Of a DNA stretch of 64,000 bases, positions 59,152 to 64,000 are shown in pieces. A program made the position numbers and the translations under genes. This stretch comes from Arsenicitalea aurantiaca (GTDB lineage Bacteria > Pseudomonadota > Alphaproteobacteria > Rhizobiales > Devosiaceae). How positions within the stretch are numbered: position 1 is the stretch's first letter; the number at the start of each line of letters is the position of its first letter. The stretch is taken from contig NZ_RZNJ01000004.1 of assembly GCF_003994485.1 (NCBI RefSeq), positions 495,785-559,784 of the forward strand. Reading direction: 5' to 3'. The notes below the pieces were generated by a model, which searched no databases, was not told the origin of the DNA, and saw only the letters and a program-made list of their open reading frames with translations.

Positions 59152-60465
59152 ATGAACTCGACCGCCCTTCTCGTCATTCTCGGCCTCGCCATCGTCATCG
59201 GGCTCGGCATCTATCTCTACTTCCGCGCCCCCAGAATGGAGCCGCGCACCCCGGTTTTTGGCACCACGCCACAGATCCCGGGGGCCGTGCCGCAAAAAGT
59301 GCCGGTCCTCAAGATGCCGACGGCGAAGGGCTGGGGTCCGACAGCAGTGCCCCAGGCCGCGCCCGGGCTCGTCGCCACGGCGTTCGCGCGCGATCTGGCG
59401 CATCCGCGCTGGGTCTATGTGCTGCCCAATGGCGATGTGCTCGTTGCAGAATCGGCGAGCCAGCCCGGCAAGGTCACGGGCTTCGTCAGCTTCTTTGCCA
59501 ATCTCACCATGAAGCGCGCCGGGGCGATCCAGCCCAGCGCCAACCGCATCACCATCCTTCGCGATGCCGATGGCGATGGCGTTCCGGAAATCCGGCAGAC
59601 CTTTCTGTCGGGGCTCAACCAGCCCTTCGGCATGGCGCTCGTGGGCAGCACGCTTTATGTCGGCAACACCGATGCGGTGCTCGCTTTCCCCTATGAGGAG
59701 GCCGCGCTGGCGATCACCGCGCCGGGCCGCAAGCTCATGGACATGAAGCCGGGCGGGCATTGGACGCGCAATCTGCTTGCAAGCCCGGACGGGCAGAAGC
59801 TCTATGTCGCGGTCGGCTCGCTCAGTAATATCGGGGACGAGGGCATGGAGGCCGAGGAGGGGCGCGCCTGCATCTTCGAGCTCGACCTCGCCTCGGGCCA
59901 GAACCGTATCTTCGCTTCGGGGCTGCGTAATCCGGTCGGCATGGCGTGGGAGCCGCAGAGCGGCCTGCTTTATACCGTGGTCAATGAGCGCGACGGGATC
60001 GGGGACGAGACGCCCCCCGACTACCTGACATCGGTGCAGGATGGCGGTTTTTACGGCTGGCCCTATTCCTATTGGGGGCAGACCGTGGACGACCGCGTCG
60101 TCCCGCAGCGTCCCGATCTCGTGGCATCGGCGCTCGCGCCAGATTACGCTCTGGGCGGACATACCGCATCGCTCGGTCTCTGCTGGGTCCCCGATGGAAC
60201 TTTGCCCGGCTTTCCCGCAGGCATGGCGATCGGCCAGCACGGATCCTGGAACCGCAGCACGCTCTCGGGCTATAAAGTCACCTTCGTGCCGTTTTCCGAT
60301 GGGCGGCCCGACGGGCAACCCAGGGACATCCTTACCGGCTTCCTCGCGCCGGATGAAAAGACGTCCAATGGGCGCCCCGTGGGGGTTGCCCTCGCCGGGG
60401 ACGGCGCGCTGCTTGTTGCCGACGATGTCGGCAACGCGGTCTGGCGGGTGGCGCCGGCCCGCTGA
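59152..60465 (+). CDS. Sorbosone dehydrogenase/GDH-like beta-propeller protein
   Basis: The 437-residue protein has an N-terminal membrane anchor (residues 5-24, TALLVILGLAIVIGLGIYLY). The six-bladed beta-propeller is of the PQQ sugar dehydrogenase fold: AHPRWVYVLPNGDVLVAES, RDADGDGVPEI (calcium-type DxDxDG), GLNQPFGMALVGSTLYVGN and HGSWNR near the C-terminus. It would face the periplasm and oxidise a sugar or sorbosone to its lactone. GGAG 6 bases upstream fixes the start. PQQ genes are not nearby. Confidence 0.88.
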   Translation: MNSTALLVILGLAIVIGLGIYLYFRAPRMEPRTPVFGTTPQIPGAVPQKVPVLKMPTAKGWGPTAVPQAAPGLVATAFARDLAHPRWVYVLPNGDVLVAESASQPGKVTGFVSFFANLTMKRAGAIQPSANRITILRDADGDGVPEIRQTFLSGLNQPFGMALVGSTLYVGNTDAVLAFPYEEAALAITAPGRKLMDMKPGGHWTRNLLASPDGQKLYVAVGSLSNIGDEGMEAEEGRACIFELDLASGQNRIFASGLRNPVGMAWEPQSGLLYTVVNERDGIGDETPPDYLTSVQDGGFYGWPYSYWGQTVDDRVVPQRPDLVASALAPDYALGGHTASLGLCWVPDGTLPGFPAGMAIGQHGSWNRSTLSGYKVTFVPFSDGRPDGQPRDILTGFLAPDEKTSNGRPVGVALAGDGALLVADDVGNAVWRVAPAR

Positions 60466-60497
60466 GCGCAGGACCATCCAGTGTTCGAAAGCGAGGC

Positions 60498-61040
60498 TCA
60501 GGCTGCCTTGACGGTGATCGTCCGGCGGTCTGCCACCGCATCGGCGCGACGCGGTAGCACGAGCCTCAGAACACCGTTGTGCAGATGCGCTTCGATGTGT
60601 TCGGCATCGACATCGGCGGGCAGGCCGAAGCTTCTTTCGTACCGGCCGAATTGCCGTTCGCGCACGAAATGCTCGGCATCCTTGTGCTCTGTTTCCGCGC
60701 TCTTGCTTGCACGCAGGGTGACAACGCCATTGGCGACGGAGATTTCAATATCCTTGGGCTCGACGCCTGCGAGTTCGGCCGTGATCTCATAGGCCTTGTC
60801 CCGCTCGAGCACATCGACGCTGGGCGAAATGCGCCAGTCGATGGCACGTCGCCAGAAGGCATCGTCGCCAGCCTCCGCGCCGCGGCCGAAAAAGGAACGG
60901 TCCATGTCCTCGAGCAGCCGGTCGAATTCGCGGCGCAGGGTCTCGAACGGCCGCCAGGGCAGGGATGTCGTCATAGGGGCAGGGGCAGCTTTTGGCTGTG
61001 CCGGAGCGGACCGGACTTGAACGCGGGTATCTGTCGCCAT
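60498..61040 (-). CDS. Small heat-shock protein, Hsp20 family, long form
   Basis: The 180-residue protein has an Ala/Pro-rich N-terminal arm with a typical RPFETLRREFDRLLEDMDRSF segment. The alpha-crystallin domain covers about residues 75-175 (SPSVDVLERDKAYEITAELAG, RASKSAETEHKD, RYERSFGLPADVD, NGVLRLVLPRR). This class of Hsp20 is often tied to low oxygen or stationary phase. GGAGA precedes the ATG by 7 bases. An Fnr/FixK-like box lies about 90 bases upstream. It is convergent with the sorbosone-dehydrogenase-like gene. Confidence 0.93.
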   Translation of the reverse strand: MATDTRVQVRSAPAQPKAAPAPMTTSLPWRPFETLRREFDRLLEDMDRSFFGRGAEAGDDAFWRRAIDWRISPSVDVLERDKAYEITAELAGVEPKDIEISVANGVVTLRASKSAETEHKDAEHFVRERQFGRYERSFGLPADVDAEHIEAHLHNGVLRLVLPRRADAVADRRTITVKAA

Positions 61041-61126
61041 CTCTGGTCTCCATTCGATAGGATCGACGCGTGCCCGGCCCTTGACCGGGAGACGCTGGAG
61101 GCTAGAGGCCACAGTGGGAAATTGCG

Positions 61127-61140
61127 TTGATGCCCGTCAA
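61127..61140. promoter_or_regulatory. Fnr/FixK-like box upstream of the long Hsp20 gene
   Basis: TTGATGCCCGTCAA differs from the Fnr/FixK consensus TTGAT-N4-ATCAA at one base. It lies about 90 bases upstream of the Hsp20 ATG and just after the stop of the LAS-type gene. It suggests induction at low oxygen by a FixK or Fnr protein coded elsewhere. Confidence 0.5.
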
Positions 61141-61143
61141 AAC

Positions 61144-62091
61144 TCAGTCGGCAATGACGGCGATGTGCAGGTGGTCCTGATGAAGGGCGTCGGTAAACGA
61201 CCGCCCGCCGAACCCATCGAGCGCCCAGGGGCTGCCGATCCGGGCAATGTCGGGCTGGCTGTAGAGCCATCTCACCGCCTCATGGGTCAGTGAACCGGAC
61301 GCCCGATCTTCGATCACCAACCGGTCGGAGAGCCGGTAGACGTCGAGAGCGAGCCCGCGGCTGTGATCGCTCTGCCGGTCGGTGCCGAAGATCTCCCAGG
61401 GGTGGCCGGTGACGAGGGTGATGACGCCATAGGGTGCAAAATCGGCGAGCCGCAGCATGACCGAAAGCAGGCGTTCCGAAACTGCCCCGGCGTGGATGTC
61501 CCAGCGGGCGGAATCGGGCAGCGCAATGCGGGTATCATCGAGCACGGCGATAGCCGCTGGCGAGAGTGGGACCGGGTTGGCGGGCGGTTCGCCGCCAGTC
61601 GAGGCGAGGGTGTCGAAGCGCCACACTCCGGCGATCCGGCGCAGCCGGATGTCGAGCGTGCGTGACACGGTCGTCACGCCTTCGGCCGTGCTCAAGGTCT
61701 GTTCGATCACCGTCATCACCGAAGCCGTGTCGGGCCTCAAACCACCCAGCTGGGGGTAGACGATACGCCCCGTCGATGCAGCGCCCGAAACATAAAGACT
61801 GCGTGCGAGATCGGGATCATCGACCCCGATCTGGCGTAGGCGCGCAGCAATCGCCCCGGGCGTCTCGCCAGCGTCGTACTGCGTGAGCGTCAGCGCAACC
61901 GCGCTTGCCACGGCCTTGATCTCGGGTTCCGTCTCAGCAAGCGACCCCGTAAAGGACGGGCTTGCAATGGGTGCCGGCCGGAGGCCGGGATCAGCCGGGA
62001 TGGGCGCCGACAAGCCCTGCGCGCTGACGGGCGGCGTCATGATCGACGAGCAGGCCAGCATGAGTGCGAGGGGAAGGATCGTAAGGCGCAT
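61144..62091 (-). CDS. Secreted LAS-type metallopeptidase-like protein
   Basis: The 315-residue protein has a signal peptide with a possible lipobox (LALMLAC, Cys14) or a cut after PVSAQ. An N-terminal alpha/beta region follows, and the C-terminus carries SDHSRGLALDV (His243, Asp250) and HQDHLHIAV (His307, His309). H-x6-D and H-x-H are the zinc ligands of LAS peptidases (D-Ala-D-Ala and peptidoglycan peptidases). The same spacing occurs in the extensin-family protein of this window. The start lies 101 bases inside the GNAT gene. Confidence 0.75.
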   Translation of the reverse strand: MRLTILPLALMLACSSIMTPPVSAQGLSAPIPADPGLRPAPIASPSFTGSLAETEPEIKAVASAVALTLTQYDAGETPGAIAARLRQIGVDDPDLARSLYVSGAASTGRIVYPQLGGLRPDTASVMTVIEQTLSTAEGVTTVSRTLDIRLRRIAGVWRFDTLASTGGEPPANPVPLSPAAIAVLDDTRIALPDSARWDIHAGAVSERLLSVMLRLADFAPYGVITLVTGHPWEIFGTDRQSDHSRGLALDVYRLSDRLVIEDRASGSLTHEAVRWLYSQPDIARIGSPWALDGFGGRSFTDALHQDHLHIAVIAD

Positions 62092-62746
62092 GGGTCTCGA
62101 TTGGGTCTAGTGTAAGCCGGTATTGACGCAGGACATGGCCGTCCTCGTCGCGGCGTTCAGCCTCGCAGATGCAGCCGATGCGTTCAAAGAAGGGCGCTCC
62201 GAGCCCGCCTGCCTCTGTGACTAGGACCGCCCGATCGGCACCCTCGGCTCCGGCAAGTCGGCGAAACCGCTCGACGAGGCGGCGACCGATCCCGCTGCGC
62301 CGTGTGTCCTGGCGAGTGACGATGTGACTGAGGACCGGCAGGGGTGCGGAGGATGCTTGCGGCCCGCGCACCGCCGAGCGCGGGATCAGCCGGCGCCCGA
62401 TGCCGCGCAGATAGCGGCCGGCGCGCGACCCGGCAAAGTCGATGGCGACGGCAGGCCGCGTAACAAGCGCTGCCCCGCCGGCCATGGCGAGCTCCCAGCC
62501 GCAATTGCGAACGACCCAGCGATAATGCTCTGCGTTGGCCGTCGTGCCGAAGAGGGCGCCGCTGATGCGATCGTCTTCATCCCGGGTAACGAGCGCGATG
62601 CCATAGGGCGAGCGCAGGAAGCTTTCCTGATAATGCCTCAGGAAGTGCCGGCCGAGCCTGGGGAAGAGGCCAAGGCGCAGATTGCGCTTGTGAAGGTCTG
62701 CCGTCTGGACGAGATCGTCCTCGTTCGCAGTCTCGATGCTGAGCAT
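61991..62746 (-). CDS. GNAT family N-acetyltransferase
   Basis: The 251-residue protein has a GNAT core: LHKRNLRLGLFPRLGRHFL, SPYGIALVTRDEDDRISGAL, the acetyl-CoA loop RQDTRRSGIGRRLVERFRRL and FFERIGCICEAERR. The substrate is unknown. The C-terminal tail of about 40 residues past RQYRLTLDP looks unrelated to the fold and overlaps the start of the LAS-type gene by 101 bases in another frame. A true stop lost by mutation, or a frame error, may have extended it. Confidence 0.8.
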   Translation of the reverse strand: MLSIETANEDDLVQTADLHKRNLRLGLFPRLGRHFLRHYQESFLRSPYGIALVTRDEDDRISGALFGTTANAEHYRWVVRNCGWELAMAGGAALVTRPAVAIDFAGSRAGRYLRGIGRRLIPRSAVRGPQASSAPLPVLSHIVTRQDTRRSGIGRRLVERFRRLAGAEGADRAVLVTEAGGLGAPFFERIGCICEAERRDEDGHVLRQYRLTLDPIETHAPYDPSPRTHAGLLVDHDAARQRAGLVGAHPG

Positions 62747-62832
62747 GACTGGGTCCTTCCGGGTGCCGCTGCCTTTTCAAAAACGGTGACGCGCTTTGAA
62801 AGGTTAATGCCGCGGCAACCCTGCCGTTCCCT

Positions 62833-62859
62833 CCCGGACCCGTGATGCCAGGGTCCGGG
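62833..62859 (-). terminator. GC hairpin after the aldehyde dehydrogenase gene
   Basis: CCCGGACCC (62833-62841) pairs perfectly with GGGTCCGGG (62851-62859) around a 9-base loop, just beyond the dehydrogenase stop. There is no T-run. Confidence 0.55.
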
Positions 62860-62865
62860 CCATTA

Positions 62866-64000
62866 TCATGCTCCGTATGGGATCCAGATATTTTTGATCT
62901 GGGTTGCCTTTTGGAGGAGGTATTGGGTTTCGAAGCGGGCGGGGTCGGAGAGGTCGGCCTGGGGTGCGGTCCAGGTCTGCTTGAGGTTGCCGGTCGAGGC
63001 GCGTTCGAGGGGGGCGACGCCGGCTTGGGGGCCGCAATACCAGAGCGCTTCGACCCCGTCATGCTCGGCGAGCGTGCGCCCCAGCACAATCGGATCGCCG
63101 GTGAGGATGTTGAGCACGCCGCCGGGCACGTCGGAGGTCTCGAGCAGCTGGTAGAAATCGGTCATCGAGAGCGGTGCGGTGTCGGAGGGCACGAGCACCG
63201 CCGCATTGCCCATGGCAAGCGCCGGGGCGAGGAGCGCCACTGCGCCGAGGAGCGGCTGGCGGCGCGGCGCGACGATGCCGATCACCCCCAGGGGCTCGAC
63301 CATGGCCGCCGCGATGGCGCGCATGGGCGGGTTGTGCACCACCCCCTCATACTTGTCGGCCCAGCCGGCGAACACGAAGAGCCGGTCGATCGCGGCGGTG
63401 ACTTCGGCCTCCGCCGCCCCGGCATCCGCCCCGGTCTGCGCGGTGAGGCGCCGGGCGAACTCCTCGCGCCGGTAGTCGAGGTTCTCGGCAAGGAAGTAGA
63501 GGATCTGCGCGCGCGCATGCCCACTCGCTGCGCCCCAGGCGGCAGCGGCGGGACGCGCCTTTTCCACCGCATTGCGCACATCCTTGCGATTGGCCTCCCC
63601 GACCTCGCCCACAAGGGCGCCGTCCGGTCCGAGCACCGGGCGGGAATACCCCCCATCCGGCCGCACCTGCCTGCCCCCGATATAGAGCTTGGCCGTCCGG
63701 TCGAGCCCGGACGCGGCCGGAGCCGGCACGCTATGGGCCAGAGGATCGGCAGGCTCTGCCGCCAGGCCCCCGGCATCGTCTGCTGTGTCGGGTTCGGCCC
63801 GCAGCGCCGCTTCCCAGCGCGGGCGCAGATAGGCGGTCATGCCCTCCTGCCCGCCCTCGCGGCCATAGCCGCTCTCCCGATAGCCCCCGAACCCCACCCC
63901 GGCATCGAAGAAATTGGTGCCGTTGATCCACACCACCCCGGCCTTGAGCCGGGGCGCGATGTCGAGCGCGAGGTTGACGTTCTCGGTCCACACCGTCGCG
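62866..64000 (-). CDS. ALDH16-type two-domain aldehyde dehydrogenase (N-terminus off the right edge)
   Basis: The visible 377 residues are the C-terminal part of a larger protein. They begin with the end of a normal ALDH domain (RLKAGVVWINGTNFFDAGVG, ESGYGREGGQEGM). A Pro/Ala linker follows, then a second ALDH-like domain (KLYIGGRQVRPDGGYSRPVL, EPLGVIGIVAPRRQPLLG, GGVLNILTGDPIVLG) that ends without a catalytic Cys motif. Two ALDH units, the second a pseudo-enzyme, match ALDH16. The first domain would hold the activity. The frame is open to the edge, so no start is given. Confidence 0.85.
   Translation of the reverse strand, partial: ATVWTENVNLALDIAPRLKAGVVWINGTNFFDAGVGFGGYRESGYGREGGQEGMTAYLRPRWEAALRAEPDTADDAGGLAAEPADPLAHSVPAPAASGLDRTAKLYIGGRQVRPDGGYSRPVLGPDGALVGEVGEANRKDVRNAVEKARPAAAAWGAASGHARAQILYFLAENLDYRREEFARRLTAQTGADAGAAEAEVTAAIDRLFVFAGWADKYEGVVHNPPMRAIAAAMVEPLGVIGIVAPRRQPLLGAVALLAPALAMGNAAVLVPSDTAPLSMTDFYQLLETSDVPGGVLNILTGDPIVLGRTLAEHDGVEALWYCGPQAGVAPLERASTGNLKQTWTAPQADLSDPARFETQYLLQKATQIKNIWIPYGA

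Noticed and set aside
62806..62830. EcfG promoter before the GNAT gene (minus strand)
   Set aside because: GGAAC-N16-CATT has a mismatch in the -10, and the gene has no stress-type family, so I left it out of the features.
1..64000. CRISPR array, prophage, insertion sequence or rRNA operon
   Set aside because: No regularly spaced repeats, transposase or phage structural genes, or rRNA sequence were found on reading through the window.

Overview
The window looks like chromosomal DNA of a free-living alphaproteobacterium of the order Hyphomicrobiales (Rhizobiales), perhaps near Devosia/Pelagibacterium; the genus is a guess. Reasons: very high GC; the order lptC-lptA-lptB-rpoN-hpf-ptsN; an Hsp20-DUF1150 pair; an HWE-family histidine kinase with FATGUY-type response regulators; a good EcfG-type promoter; and an hmu haem locus with two boxes of the RirA type. 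I see no rRNA operon, CRISPR array, insertion sequence, prophage or replication origin. Coding density is about 95%. No gap between genes exceeds 300 bases; the longest (about 49453-49673, 39290-39507 and 15133-15333) are described under neighbouring features or findings.

Layout. 1-9.5 kb: a cut-off secreted protein, glucuronate isomerase, a TadE/TadG pair, CutC, a macrolide-phosphotransferase-like kinase, arylamine N-acetyltransferase, ribokinase, a GT2 glycosyltransferase, and a heat-shock pair Hsp20-DUF1150 behind a sigma-32-like promoter. 9.5-15.1 kb: ptsN, hpf, rpoN, lptB, lptA, lptC, rnd and tRNA-Leu(CAG), all on the minus strand. 15.3-20.8 kb: an NDUFA9-like protein, uppP, an FzlA-like GST, queG, an epimerase-like SDR and a hydrolase. 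21-27.5 kb: the translation block infC, an orphan CD-NTase-like gene, rpmI, rplT, pheS, an exonuclease, pheT. infC appears to start at AUU.

27.5-37 kb: two glycosyltransferases, an aldo/keto reductase, trhO, a hydrolase plus a frameshifted partner, a LysR regulator divergent from two tiny related proteins, an extensin-family protein, and lepA. 37-44.5 kb has the look of a stress region: a DUF1236 protein behind an EcfG-type promoter, a Phd/Doc toxin-antitoxin pair with an altered Fic motif, YegP-, DUF2934- and DUF2188-type small proteins, an HWE kinase with two single-domain response regulators, a Crp/Fnr regulator and a stress-type SDR.

44.5-64 kb: a five-gene peptide ABC importer (its first permease seems to start at AUU), an OsmC/AhpD-like/HpaI-aldolase operon, a complete haem uptake locus (TonB receptor divergent from hemP-hmuS-hmuT-hmuU-hmuV), a YihY-type membrane protein, a sorbosone-dehydrogenase-like protein, a second Hsp20 behind an Fnr/FixK-like box, a LAS-type peptidase overlapping a GNAT gene, and the C-terminal part of an ALDH16-type aldehyde dehydrogenase that runs off the right edge.

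Most same-strand neighbours are translationally coupled (ATGA, GTGA, TTGA or TGATG junctions). Start codons were chosen by Shine-Dalgarno spacing and family N-termini. Family names come from recalled motifs; no database search was run.
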